Below, in pieces: positions 6,739-14,410 of a DNA stretch of 16,913 nucleotides; within the stretch, counting starts at the first letter, position 1; each line of letters opens with the position of its first letter. Source of the stretch: URNF01 sp045531495 (GTDB taxonomy: Bacteria; Bacillota; Clostridia; Oscillospirales; Acutalibacteraceae); assembly GCA_045531495.1 (NCBI GenBank), contig JAZSED010000042.1:1-16913 (forward strand), read 5' to 3'. Under the pieces are notes generated by a model. That model worked only from the letters and a program-made list of their open reading frames with translations. It had not been told where the DNA came from and did not search any database. The translations under genes and the position numbers were made by a program.

Positions 6739-7914
6739 TTACAAGCGAATGGTGCGAATACCGTCCATGGCTTCTTGCTCCAAAGCGGCAATATCCAAAA
6801 CGCTTTCCGCTTCTGCCACGGCAGAGAGTTTGGGGCGGGTACAAGGATGCCGTGGCGTAAACACCGTACAGCAATCTTCAAACGGCTGTATGGAAATATC
6901 GAAAGTATCAATTTTTCGGGAAATACGGATGATTTCCTCTTTATCCATACCGATAACAGGACGGAATACGGGCATATCGGCCACGGCATCGGTGCAGGCA
7001 AGCGCAGGAATGGTTTGGCTGGCAACCTGACCGACGCTTTCGCCCGTAACCAAAGCGCCGCAACCCATTTCCTTGGCGATGCGACAGGAAAGACGCATCA
7101 TAAAACGGCGCATAATAAGGGTGAAGTACTCCTCGGGACAATTTTTTTGAATTTCTTCTTGAATACGTGTAAAGGGCACAATGTGCAACGGAATATGTCC
7201 CGCGTACAGAGATACCTGCTTTAATAAATCAATCACTTTCTGCTCGGCGCGCTCGCTTGTATACGGCGGTGAAGCAAAGTGGATACCGACAAGCTCAATA
7301 CCGCGCTTTGCCATCATATAGGCGGCAACAGGGGAGTCAATGCCACCTGAAATCAAGATGCCGCATTTACCGCCCGAGCCGACAGGCATACCGCCTGCAC
7401 CGGGCAACTGCGGTGCGTGTACGTATGCTCCAAAGTCACGCACTTCTACGTATACCGTGATATCGGGAGTATGAACATCTACCGTCAAATGCGGATAGGC
7501 ATCTAAAATTTTGCCGCCGATTTCCCGACAAATTTCGGGGGAGGTGAGCGGAAACGCCTTGTCTGCGCGCTTGGCCTCTACCTTAAAGGTGCAGGCGGCG
7601 GAAAGCTCGTTTTCGAGATAACGAATGGCGGCATCACCGATGGTATCGATGTCCTTTTCGATGACGCAGGCACGCGAAAACGCCGCAATACCAAAAACGC
7701 GGGACACGGCTTCAACCGCAGCGTCCATATCCGCATTGTTATCCGTAGGGGTAATGTATACCGTGGATTGTGCTTTGCGGATTTCAAAATGCCCGAGACG
7801 TCTTAAACGGTATCTCAGATTTTTAACGAGAATAGCTTCAAAAGTACCGCGATTCAGCCCTTTTAGTGCCAATTCGCCGTTTTTTATCAATAAAATTTCT
7901 TGTAAATCGTTCAT
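6739..7914 (-). CDS. thiI: tRNA sulfurtransferase ThiI (no rhodanese domain)
   Basis: Adenylates tRNA and transfers sulfur to make 4-thiouridine at position 8; in some bacteria the family also supplies sulfur for the thiamine thiazole. The 391-residue protein has an N-terminal ferredoxin-like part (KNGELALKGLNRGTFE, 11-26), a THUMP domain (about 60-167) and a PP-loop ATP pyrophosphatase domain with SGGIDSP (189-195), followed by ALVTGESVGQVASQT and FEDCCTVFTPRHPCTRP, both typical of ThiI. It stops at the end of the PP-loop domain, without the C-terminal rhodanese domain of the E. coli enzyme. That matches the shorter Firmicute form, which takes persulfide from a dedicated cysteine desulfurase; one is encoded two genes upstream. 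ATG 7914 is 13 nt after the sortase stop, with AAAGGAAAAGG upstream of it. Confidence 0.95.
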   Translation of the reverse strand: MNDLQEILLIKNGELALKGLNRGTFEAILVKNLRYRLRRLGHFEIRKAQSTVYITPTDNNADMDAAVEAVSRVFGIAAFSRACVIEKDIDTIGDAAIRYLENELSAACTFKVEAKRADKAFPLTSPEICREIGGKILDAYPHLTVDVHTPDITVYVEVRDFGAYVHAPQLPGAGGMPVGSGGKCGILISGGIDSPVAAYMMAKRGIELVGIHFASPPYTSERAEQKVIDLLKQVSLYAGHIPLHIVPFTRIQEEIQKNCPEEYFTLIMRRFMMRLSCRIAKEMGCGALVTGESVGQVASQTIPALACTDAVADMPVFRPVIGMDKEEIIRISRKIDTFDISIQPFEDCCTVFTPRHPCTRPKLSAVAEAESVLDIAALEQEAMDGIRTIRL

Positions 7915-7927
7915 ACCTTTTCCTTTG

Positions 7928-9508
7928 TTACGCTGTGGGAGCGTTTTGTGTTTCTGAAGTATTGGTTTGCTCCGTTGTGGAGGTCTGCTCCGTTGTGGAG
8001 GTTTGTTCGGATGTAGTTGTAGTGGTCTGCTCTGTTATAGGGGTTTGTACAGTGGTATTGTTCTGCTTGGTTGTGGTAGTCGGCGCTGATGAGGTGGTTT
8101 GCCCTGTTGTAGCGGACGTGTGTGCGTCTTGATCGGTTTGCGTGGTGGTAGCGTCGGCATCTTCCGTTGTGGTTGTGCCGCCCATAATGACCTCGCCGGG
8201 AATAATATAATCTGTCTGCGTGTAGAAATCGTGCGGTGTCAGCGATTGCGCCGTGTACCACGCGTACGGCATAATAACATCATCATTTTTGACGATTTTC
8301 GCGGTGTCGGTAGTGGCATTTTCCCCTTCACGTACGCGGCGGGCGACCACCGCTAATCTGCCGTCGGATACCTTTACCTGACTTTTATTTGTACAGGTGG
8401 AGAGGATGATAAGTTGGTCATCGGGACGCACGTCTACAGGGTAATCGAACAGCGAACGCGCGCGCAACTCGCTGACGTAGTTCATAAAGTCGGTGTCATC
8501 GGCAAAGGTGGTACGCAGATAGCCGAAACGATACTTGGGTTCTGCACTTTCGTCGCTGACAATGACGGCAAATACCTTGTACTGTGCGCTGTCGTACAGG
8601 GTGTCTAATTTCAGCGTGGCAGCGGAACGGGCACGGTATACGTTTCCGATCAGTTTGTTGAGCGGCGCAAACATTGTGCCGCTTGCCATATTGTGACCGT
8701 ACACAATGGTTACCTTGTTGGATGCACCTTGTGTAAACGTGTTCGTTTGCTCGAAAAACAAGGTGCCGCTGCGGCTGTATTGTCCGTCAAAGCCGCGCGA
8801 AAGATAGGTGTCGTTGTTACCGCACCAAACGACAGGCAGGTTGATTCTCATAAAACTGTCTCTGTCGGTGGAATTGAATGCCAGCCAGCCCGCGATATCT
8901 TTATTAATACCGTACAACTGACGGAAAGAGGGTTGTATATCCTTCGTTTCGGTATTTGTTTCGGCGGAAGTGTTGCCCGTGGTATCGTTGAACAAAGCAA
9001 CGTAGCTGTTATTTTTGTTGTTTACCTCGTTGGGCTCCAAAACCATATAATAGGTGAGGAAGCCTAACGAGATGAGACAAGCGAGAAGAGAAAGCAAAAA
9101 TATGCATTTTCGCACCACTTCGGAAACGGGATCGCCCTTTTTGGGGAAGATATTGCGTAATCCGTTGCCGATTTTTGCAAAAGGAGATACCTGTGTGACA
9201 GATTCTGTTGACTCGGTAACCAGCGGCGGTGCTTCGGGAATGGTAACGTCTTCTTGCTCTTTGCGTGGTTTGTGTTCCTTTGTGCGAACGGGAGCGCTTT
9301 TCTTTTCGCGCTCTTTTTGCGGAAGAATCAAAGGAATTTCCGTGGGGGTGGTATCGGGTGCGGCCGGTATCACATCCGTTGCATCCTCCTCTGCGGGCGC
9401 AATATCTTCGTTTGCATCCTCGTCAGTGCTTTTTAGTTGCATATGGCTGAGAATGGCTAAAATTTCCTGTTCCGCTTCAAAAGCGCTGCGATCGTCTCCG
9501 TTTTTCAT
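7928..9508 (-). CDS. Class B sortase with cytoplasmic N-terminal extension and Thr-rich C-terminal tail
   Basis: Membrane-anchored transpeptidase family that joins surface proteins to the cell wall or cross-links pilins. This one is long (526 aa, against roughly 220-260 for a minimal sortase B). Residues 1-130 are acidic/Pro-rich, then basic, and should be cytoplasmic. A membrane helix spans about 135-156. The sortase domain covers about 193-397 with all three catalytic residues: His272 (VYGHNMASGTMF), Cys372 (IILSTC) and Arg384 (SDGRLAVVAR). Residues about 445-526 are a Thr/Gln/Glu/Ser tail that should lie outside the cell. The ATG overlaps the upstream cysteine desulfurase stop as ATGA (9508-9505), with AAAGGAG 8 nt before it, indicating translational coupling. 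No LPXTG/NPXTN-type substrate is encoded in the window. Its closest visible relative is the sortase-like half of the last gene in the operon. Confidence 0.92.
   Translation of the reverse strand: MKNGDDRSAFEAEQEILAILSHMQLKSTDEDANEDIAPAEEDATDVIPAAPDTTPTEIPLILPQKEREKKSAPVRTKEHKPRKEQEDVTIPEAPPLVTESTESVTQVSPFAKIGNGLRNIFPKKGDPVSEVVRKCIFLLSLLACLISLGFLTYYMVLEPNEVNNKNNSYVALFNDTTGNTSAETNTETKDIQPSFRQLYGINKDIAGWLAFNSTDRDSFMRINLPVVWCGNNDTYLSRGFDGQYSRSGTLFFEQTNTFTQGASNKVTIVYGHNMASGTMFAPLNKLIGNVYRARSAATLKLDTLYDSAQYKVFAVIVSDESAEPKYRFGYLRTTFADDTDFMNYVSELRARSLFDYPVDVRPDDQLIILSTCTNKSQVKVSDGRLAVVARRVREGENATTDTAKIVKNDDVIMPYAWYTAQSLTPHDFYTQTDYIIPGEVIMGGTTTTEDADATTTQTDQDAHTSATTGQTTSSAPTTTTKQNNTTVQTPITEQTTTTTSEQTSTTEQTSTTEQTNTSETQNAPTA
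7964..8017 (-). repeat. 18-bp tandem repeat in the sortase tail
   Basis: GGTTTGCTCCGTTGTGGA (7964-7981) is repeated at 7982-7999 with one change, and a degenerate third copy covers 8000-8017. Related fragments continue upstream in the gene (about 8024). On the minus strand each unit encodes a STTEQT-type hexapeptide. An in-frame unit length means copy-number changes would alter tail length without breaking the gene. Confidence 0.8.
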
Positions 9509-10662
9509 ACGTGGGACTCCTTTCGGGAAGATTTAGATGCTAAGCTTTGGATGGCCTCGGCGAGACCGTCTGCAAAGCGGTGAATATCATCAACGGTATT
9601 GGTGTGTGACAGACTGATACGTATAGCACTGTCAATTTCCGCAGGGGGCAATCCAAAAGCCTCTAAAACGGGGCTGGGAGCGCCTTTGGAGCAAGCAGAA
9701 CCGCTTGATACGAACACGTTTTTTTGTGATAAAAAGTGCAGTATCGTTTCACTGCGCAGCCCGGGAACGGAAAGATGTGTAATATACGGCACGGCATCTT
9801 GAAAATGATGCAGGGTAACACCCTGTAAAGTTGATAACCTTTCCACTAAAACGTGGTGTAATTCTTCAAAATGCGCGGCTTGTTCTGCTATGGCAGGCAG
9901 ATTTTGTATAGCGGCACCAAACGCGGCGATTAAGGGTGCGGCCTCGGTGCCGGGGCGCAAGCCGTCTTGTTGCTTTCCGCCGAACTGTCGAGGCAAAATG
10001 CGGGCGCCCTTGCGCAGATACAGCGCACCGCAACCCTTGGGTGCGTGTAATTTGTGTGCGGAAACGGTAAGGGCGTCTACCTGCCATCGTGTAGCGACGA
10101 TGGGCAGCTTGCCTGCCGCTTGCACGGCATCACAGTGTATAAACGCGAGTGGGGATTTTTTGCGGATGAGCGGCACGGCTTTGTCTATGGCAAAACGTGC
10201 GCCCGTCTCATTGTTGACCAACATTACCGAAACCACAACGGTATCGGCTCTGCAAGCGGCGGCGATGGCGGCTGCCGTAATGGTGCCGTTCTCGTCGGGT
10301 GTAATACGGGTGACGGTAAAGCCTTCCTTTTCAAGCTGATCGCACGCCGCTGCAACGGAAGCGTGCTCCGCGGCGGTGGTCACGATGTGTTTTCCGCGCC
10401 GCTGTAGTGCGTGTGCAGCGCCGATGACGGCGAGGTTATTGGCTTCGGTGCCGCCGGAAGTAAAGAAAATGCGCTCCTTTGGTGCGCCGATAAGGTCGGC
10501 AACCGCTTGTTTTGCCGCCTCCAGCTCCCGCTCTGCTTCAAAACCCAATCTGTGTAGAGAGGAGGGGTTGCCGTAGCAAACGGTCATCATATAAGAAGCC
10601 TTGTCCGCAGCCGCTTGACAAACGGCGGTGGTGGCACTGTTATCCAAATAGGTGATATTCAA
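9505..10662 (-). CDS. Cysteine desulfurase (NifS/IscS family), TTG start
   Basis: PLP enzyme that takes sulfur from cysteine as an enzyme-bound persulfide; next to thiI it is most likely the dedicated donor for tRNA 4-thiouridylation (the NifZ-ThiI pairing known in Bacillus). From the TTG at 10662 the protein has 385 residues. It begins NITYLDNSATT, the family's normal N-terminus, and contains TSGGTEANNLA (68-78), AAEHASV with His100, CDAVQAAGKLP (177-187), the PLP lysine Lys204 in SAHK, FGGKQQDGLRPGTE (227-240) and catalytic Cys324 in SSGSACSKG. The open frame begins upstream at 10725, but that is before the predicted transcription start (about 10707), so the longer form cannot be made from this promoter. 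GAGG lies about 8 nt before the TTG. First gene of the four-gene operon; its stop overlaps the sortase start. Confidence 0.93.
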   Translation of the reverse strand: MNITYLDNSATTAVCQAAADKASYMMTVCYGNPSSLHRLGFEAERELEAAKQAVADLIGAPKERIFFTSGGTEANNLAVIGAAHALQRRGKHIVTTAAEHASVAAACDQLEKEGFTVTRITPDENGTITAAAIAAACRADTVVVSVMLVNNETGARFAIDKAVPLIRKKSPLAFIHCDAVQAAGKLPIVATRWQVDALTVSAHKLHAPKGCGALYLRKGARILPRQFGGKQQDGLRPGTEAAPLIAAFGAAIQNLPAIAEQAAHFEELHHVLVERLSTLQGVTLHHFQDAVPYITHLSVPGLRSETILHFLSQKNVFVSSGSACSKGAPSPVLEAFGLPPAEIDSAIRISLSHTNTVDDIHRFADGLAEAIQSLASKSSRKESHV

Positions 10663-10713
10663 CCGAAAAACCTCGCAATGTGTGTGAAATGACAGGTAGT
10701 TACAATTACTCAC

Positions 10714-10742
10714 ATTATACATCAAATACTTATAAATAGCAA
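10714..10742 (-). promoter_or_regulatory. Promoter of the cysteine desulfurase-sortase-thiI-cinA operon
   Basis: On the minus strand TTGCTA (10742-10737), a 17-nt spacer and a perfect TATAAT (10719-10714) predict transcription from about 10707. This gives a leader of roughly 45 nt to the TTG start at 10662. No other promoter was seen within the operon. Confidence 0.78.
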
Positions 10743-10747
10743 CTGTA

Positions 10748-10766
10748 AAATTTTTGTGAAAAATTT
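10748..10766. promoter_or_regulatory. A/T inverted repeat between divergent promoters
   Basis: AAATTTTT (10748-10755) and AAAAATTT (10759-10766) form a perfect 8-bp inverted repeat around GTG. It lies between the -35 boxes of two divergent promoters. It may be an operator or simply UP-element-like A/T tracts; nothing further supports either reading. Confidence 0.35.
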
Positions 10767-10786
10767 AAATATTTTGCCCGAAAGTT

Positions 10787-10815
10787 TTGCATTTTTATAA
10801 TATATATGTTATAAT
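10787..10815 (+). promoter_or_regulatory. Promoter of the ruvC operon with extended -10
   Basis: TTGCAT (10787-10792), a 17-nt spacer and a perfect TATAAT (10810-10815), the latter preceded by TGT (an extended -10 element), predict strong transcription from about 10822. That is some 26 nt before the GTG start of ruvC. Confidence 0.8.
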
Positions 10816-10847
10816 AATTTGAAGTGTTGCTTTGGGAGGGGAGAAGC

Positions 10848-11360
10848 GTGGTCATTTTAGGCATAGACCCGGGATATGCTATCATCGGCTGGGGCATTAT
10901 TCGCTATGAACGCGGCCATTTTCTTCCTGTGGATTTCGGTGCGATAACCACGGCGGCGGGTACACCTTTTCCCGAACGCCTGATGAAGATTCATACCGAA
11001 ATGAGTACCATTCTTGCACGTTACCAACCTGAGGTAGCCTCGATTGAGAAACTGTATTTTCAAAATAACCAGAAAACCGCCATTGAGGTCGCGGAAGCGC
11101 GCGGGGTCATCCTGCTTGCGATGCAACAGGCGGGCGTACCGTTTTTCGAATACACACCGCTGCAGGTCAAAAGTGCGGTGACGGGATACGGACAAGCGGA
11201 AAAGCCGCAGGTAATGGAAATGACACGTCGCTTGTTGCGGCTGAAAGCGGTACCAAGGCCCGATGATACGGCGGATGCGTTAGCACTTGCCATTTGTCAC
11301 GCGCAGTATGGCGGTACCGCCTTAAAACAGTCCTTATTGACGGGAGGAAACAGACGATGA
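10848..11360 (+). CDS. ruvC: Holliday junction resolvase RuvC
   Basis: Endonuclease that makes paired nicks in four-way DNA junctions during recombination and repair, working with RuvAB. The 170-residue protein, of usual family length, carries the four acidic metal ligands of the RNase H-like fold: Asp7 (LGIDPG), Glu67 (ASIEKLYFQNN), Asp140 and Asp143 (PDDTADALALAIC). It also has the conserved VKSAVTGYGQAEKPQV segment (107-122). The GTG at 10848 is chosen because it places Asp7 at its usual position and has GGAGG (10835-10839) 8 nt upstream; the open frame extends to 10824 but adds residues unlike the family. It is the first gene of a long plus-strand operon and its stop overlaps the ruvA start. 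Confidence 0.96.
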   Translation: MVILGIDPGYAIIGWGIIRYERGHFLPVDFGAITTAAGTPFPERLMKIHTEMSTILARYQPEVASIEKLYFQNNQKTAIEVAEARGVILLAMQQAGVPFFEYTPLQVKSAVTGYGQAEKPQVMEMTRRLLRLKAVPRPDDTADALALAICHAQYGGTALKQSLLTGGNRR

Positions 11361-11959
11361 TATACAGTGTGCGCGGAGAACTGATACATGCAGAACCGAA
11401 ATTGGCGGTGGTGGAATGCGGCGGTGTCGGTATGGCGTGCCAGATTACCATGAATACAGCGCGCCAGCTGCCGTCGTTGGGCAGTGAAGTGACCTTGTAC
11501 ACCATGATGAACGTACGGGAAGACGCGATTGAACTTTTCGGCTTTGCGGAAAAGAACGAGCTCGCTTCCTTCAAATTGCTCACCACCGTTTCGGGCGTCG
11601 GTCCGAAGGTGGGTATTGCCATACTGTCCGAGCTTTCGCCCGAACGGGTGGCAATGGCGGTGGCGTCAGGCGATTATAAAGCGCTGACCAAAGCGTCGGG
11701 CGTAGGTCCGAAGCTTGCACAGCGGATTGTGCTGGAACTGAAGGATAAATGTGCCCTGCCTGCGTCGGGCACGGGTATGACGGATATTCCTGCGGCAGGT
11801 CCCGTATCTGCGGCAGGCAATGCTGAGGAAGCGGTAAGCGCTTTGACGGTGCTTGGCTTCTCTGCGAGTGAAGCGGCTGCCGCTGTCGGTAAGCTGGACA
11901 GCACTTTGCCCGTGGAAGCATTGGTACGGCAAGCACTGCGCTCGCTTGCCGCAAAGTGA
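11357..11959 (+). CDS. ruvA: Holliday junction branch migration protein RuvA
   Basis: Tetrameric junction-binding subunit that targets the RuvB motor to Holliday junctions. The 200-residue protein begins MIYSVRGELI, an OB-fold domain (1-62), followed by two helix-hairpin-helix motifs: LLTTVSGVGPKVGIAIL (74-90) and LTKASGVGPKLAQRIVLEL (110-128). A flexible Ala/Pro/Gly-rich linker (133-155) leads to the RuvB-binding domain III (EEAVSALTVLGFSASEAAAAV). ATG 11357 overlaps the ruvC stop as ATGA with GGGAGGAAA before it; this start is preferred over one at 11294, which lies inside ruvC and adds non-homologous residues. ruvB follows 15 nt later. Confidence 0.96.
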   Translation: MIYSVRGELIHAEPKLAVVECGGVGMACQITMNTARQLPSLGSEVTLYTMMNVREDAIELFGFAEKNELASFKLLTTVSGVGPKVGIAILSELSPERVAMAVASGDYKALTKASGVGPKLAQRIVLELKDKCALPASGTGMTDIPAAGPVSAAGNAEEAVSALTVLGFSASEAAAAVGKLDSTLPVEALVRQALRSLAAK

Positions 11960-11974
11960 TGAGGAGGTGTATCT

Positions 11975-13024
11975 GTGGATTTTGAAACCGATTACGAAAA
12001 CCGTATGGTAGCGGCGGAGTATCTTCCCGAAGATGAAGGGGATAATCCACTGCGTCCCCGTACACTCAGCGAATATATCGGACAGGAGAAGGTAAAAGAA
12101 AACCTGTCGGTATTTATTGATGCCGCAAAAATGCGACACGAGGCTTTGGACCACGTATTGTTATACGGTCCTCCCGGCTTGGGTAAAACCACGTTGGCGG
12201 CGATTATTGCCGCGGAACTCGGCGTAAACTTCCGTATTACGTCAGGCCCCGCGCTGGAACGCCCCGGTGATCTCGCGGCGTTGCTCACCAATATGGAGGA
12301 GGGCGATGTACTGTTTATCGACGAGATACATCGCTTACCCCGTACGGTAGAAGAAATCCTGTATCCTGCAATGGAGGATTTTGCCATTGACATTATCAAC
12401 GGAAAAGGGCAGGGTGCTTCATCCATTCATTTGCCGCTGCAAAAGTTCACTTTGATTGGCGCGACAACCCGCGCAGGACAATTATCAGCACCCTTGCGGG
12501 ACCGTTTCGGTGTTATTTTGCGATTGGAACTGTATACACCTGAAGAATTGGCGCGTATCGTCAGCCGCAGTTCTCAAATTCTCAATACCCCTTGTGAACC
12601 GAACGGTGCATTGGAAATTGCATCTCGCAGCCGCGGTACACCGCGTATTGCCAACCGTATGTTAAAGCGTGTGCGCGATTTTGCACAGGTTATCAATGAC
12701 GGTATAATTGATGAGCATACCGCCAAGAAGGCACTTGACCGTATGGAAGTAGATGCTTTAGGCCTTGACCGTGTGGACAGAAATATGCTGGAAGCGATGA
12801 TAAAGCATTATAACGGCGGTCCGGTCGGCTTGGATACGGTGGCGGCGGTCATCGGTGAAGAATCGGTGACCATCGAAGACGTATATGAACCGTATTTGAT
12901 GCAGATTGGCTTTTTGAGCCGTACACCGCGCGGTCGTGTGGTATTGCCTGCCGCGTATGCACATCTCGGGTTGCCGCATCCCAATGACGGTAACGGCGTG
13001 CCCGAACAAACAAGTTTACTCTAA
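11975..13024 (+). CDS. ruvB: Holliday junction branch migration ATPase RuvB
   Basis: Hexameric AAA+ motor that drives branch migration with RuvA. The 349-residue protein has Walker A GPPGLGKT (65-72), Walker B FIDEIHR (114-120), sensor I IGATTRAGQL (161-170), the arginine finger in LRDRFG (Arg175) and sensor II GTPRIANR (221-228). It ends with a winged-helix DNA-binding domain (about 255-335, IGFLSRTPRGRV). The start is GTG 11975 with GAGGAGGTG just upstream; the product begins with a short acidic extension before the usual PLRPRTLSEYIGQ. It sits between ruvA and glmM (30-nt gap, no terminator). Confidence 0.97.
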   Translation: MDFETDYENRMVAAEYLPEDEGDNPLRPRTLSEYIGQEKVKENLSVFIDAAKMRHEALDHVLLYGPPGLGKTTLAAIIAAELGVNFRITSGPALERPGDLAALLTNMEEGDVLFIDEIHRLPRTVEEILYPAMEDFAIDIINGKGQGASSIHLPLQKFTLIGATTRAGQLSAPLRDRFGVILRLELYTPEELARIVSRSSQILNTPCEPNGALEIASRSRGTPRIANRMLKRVRDFAQVINDGIIDEHTAKKALDRMEVDALGLDRVDRNMLEAMIKHYNGGPVGLDTVAAVIGEESVTIEDVYEPYLMQIGFLSRTPRGRVVLPAAYAHLGLPHPNDGNGVPEQTSLL

Positions 13025-13054
13025 AAATTTTATTTTAAAAGAGGAGAACGAAAA

Positions 13055-14407
13055 ATGGGAAGATTATTCGGTACTGATGGCGCGAGAGGCGTCGCTAACA
13101 CAGAACTCAATTGCGAACTGTCTATGTCTATCGGCCGTGCAGCGGCACGTGTTCTGATGTCCGCAGACGGCAAACGTCCGAAGGTGCTTATCGGCAAGGA
13201 TACCCGCGCATCGGGTGATATGCTGGAAGCGGCACTGTGTGCAGGTCTTTGCTCTGTTGGCGCAGACGTGCATCTGCTCGGCGTTGTGCCTACTCCCGCG
13301 GTAGCATTTCTCGTGAAGGAATACCAAGCGGATGCGGCTATTATGATTTCTGCTTCTCATAACCCCTGCGAATATAACGGCATTAAGATTTTCAACGGCG
13401 AAGGCTATAAGCTCTCGGACGAGTTGGAAGAGAAAATTGAAGCTATCGTTCTTGACAATGCGGAAGAATTGCCTGTTCCCACCGGTGGCGAAGTGGGTCG
13501 CGTATATACCTGCGAAAAAGCGGTAGACGACTATGTACGTCATCTTATCGGCACCATGTCGGTTGACCTGCAGGGTATGCATATCGCAGTGGACTGTGCG
13601 AACGGCTCTGCGAGTGCTACCGCAAAGAAACTGTTTGATGCGCTGGGTGTGCGCTGTGAGATTATGGCATGTGAACCCGACGGTGTAAACATTAATGACA
13701 ATTGCGGCTCCACCCACCTTGATAATTTGATTGCGTACGTGAAAAAACACAAGCTGGACGGCGGTGTTGCGTTTGACGGCGATGCTGACCGTTGCTTGGC
13801 TGTTGACGAAAACGGCAATGTTATCGACGGCGACCAAATGATTGCCGCTGTGGCATACGATTTGAAACAGCGCGGTGAACTGAACGGCAACACGGCGGTG
13901 GTTACCGTGATGTCCAACCTCGGCTTCTTCCGTTATTGTGAAGCCGCAGGCATTGACGTGGCTTCCACCAAGGTTGGTGACCGCTATGTTTTGGAAGAAA
14001 TGCGCGATAAAGGCTATGTCATCGGCGGTGAACAGTCGGGTCATATCATCCTTCTGCAACACGCGACCACAGGTGACGGGCAGTTGTCTGCAATGCATTT
14101 CCTGTCCGTGGCGCGCCGTAACGGTTGGAAGTTATCCAAGGTAGGTTCTATGATGCAGCGTTATCCGCAGGTGCTTCTCAATGTGCGTGCTGACGCGGCA
14201 CAGAAGGAAACCTATAAAAATGACGCAGGCGTTGCCGCACTCATCAAAGAGGTGGACGATGGTCTGGGCAGAGACGGCAGAGTGCTGGTCCGTCCTTCGG
14301 GTACCGAACCGCTTATCCGCGTAATGGTGGAAGGCAAAGATTTTGATGCCATAAATAAAGCAGCGGTTACCATTTGTGATGCCATTAAGGAATTGATCGG
14401 CGGTTAA
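13055..14407 (+). CDS. glmM: Phosphoglucosamine mutase GlmM
   Basis: Cytoplasmic enzyme interconverting glucosamine-6-phosphate and glucosamine-1-phosphate, the step before GlmU in UDP-GlcNAc and so peptidoglycan synthesis. The 450-residue protein has the typical start MGRLFGTDGARG, the phosphoserine loop SASHNP with Ser101, the metal loop DGDADR (241-246), the sugar-binding GGEQSGH (324-330) and the phosphate-binding RPSGTEP (413-419). AGAGGAG lies upstream of ATG 13055. It is more often found next to the diadenylate cyclase gene in Firmicutes; here it follows ruvB. The methyltransferase gene starts 3 nt after its stop. Confidence 0.97.
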   Translation: MGRLFGTDGARGVANTELNCELSMSIGRAAARVLMSADGKRPKVLIGKDTRASGDMLEAALCAGLCSVGADVHLLGVVPTPAVAFLVKEYQADAAIMISASHNPCEYNGIKIFNGEGYKLSDELEEKIEAIVLDNAEELPVPTGGEVGRVYTCEKAVDDYVRHLIGTMSVDLQGMHIAVDCANGSASATAKKLFDALGVRCEIMACEPDGVNINDNCGSTHLDNLIAYVKKHKLDGGVAFDGDADRCLAVDENGNVIDGDQMIAAVAYDLKQRGELNGNTAVVTVMSNLGFFRYCEAAGIDVASTKVGDRYVLEEMRDKGYVIGGEQSGHIILLQHATTGDGQLSAMHFLSVARRNGWKLSKVGSMMQRYPQVLLNVRADAAQKETYKNDAGVAALIKEVDDGLGRDGRVLVRPSGTEPLIRVMVEGKDFDAINKAAVTICDAIKELIGG

Positions 14408-14410
14408 GCA

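Noticed and set aside
6562..7224. 220-codon plus-strand open frame over the cinA and thiI genes
   Set aside because: It is a shadow of two genes with clear family motifs on the minus strand, crosses their junction, and has no recognisable protein features.
7964..8045. Tandem repeats as a CRISPR or non-coding array
   Set aside because: Units are 18 bp, directly adjacent with no spacers, in frame, and encode a Thr/Glu/Gln tail; there are no cas genes.
10824..10847. Upstream start codon for RuvC at 10824
   Set aside because: It adds residues encoded by the ribosome binding site itself and shifts Asp7 from its conserved position; the GTG at 10848 fits family length and spacing.
13064..14098. 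344-codon open frame on the minus strand opposite glmM
   Set aside because: It is antisense to a fully conserved enzyme, has a His/Asn-rich composition expected from reversed codons, and lacks a ribosome binding site or promoter.
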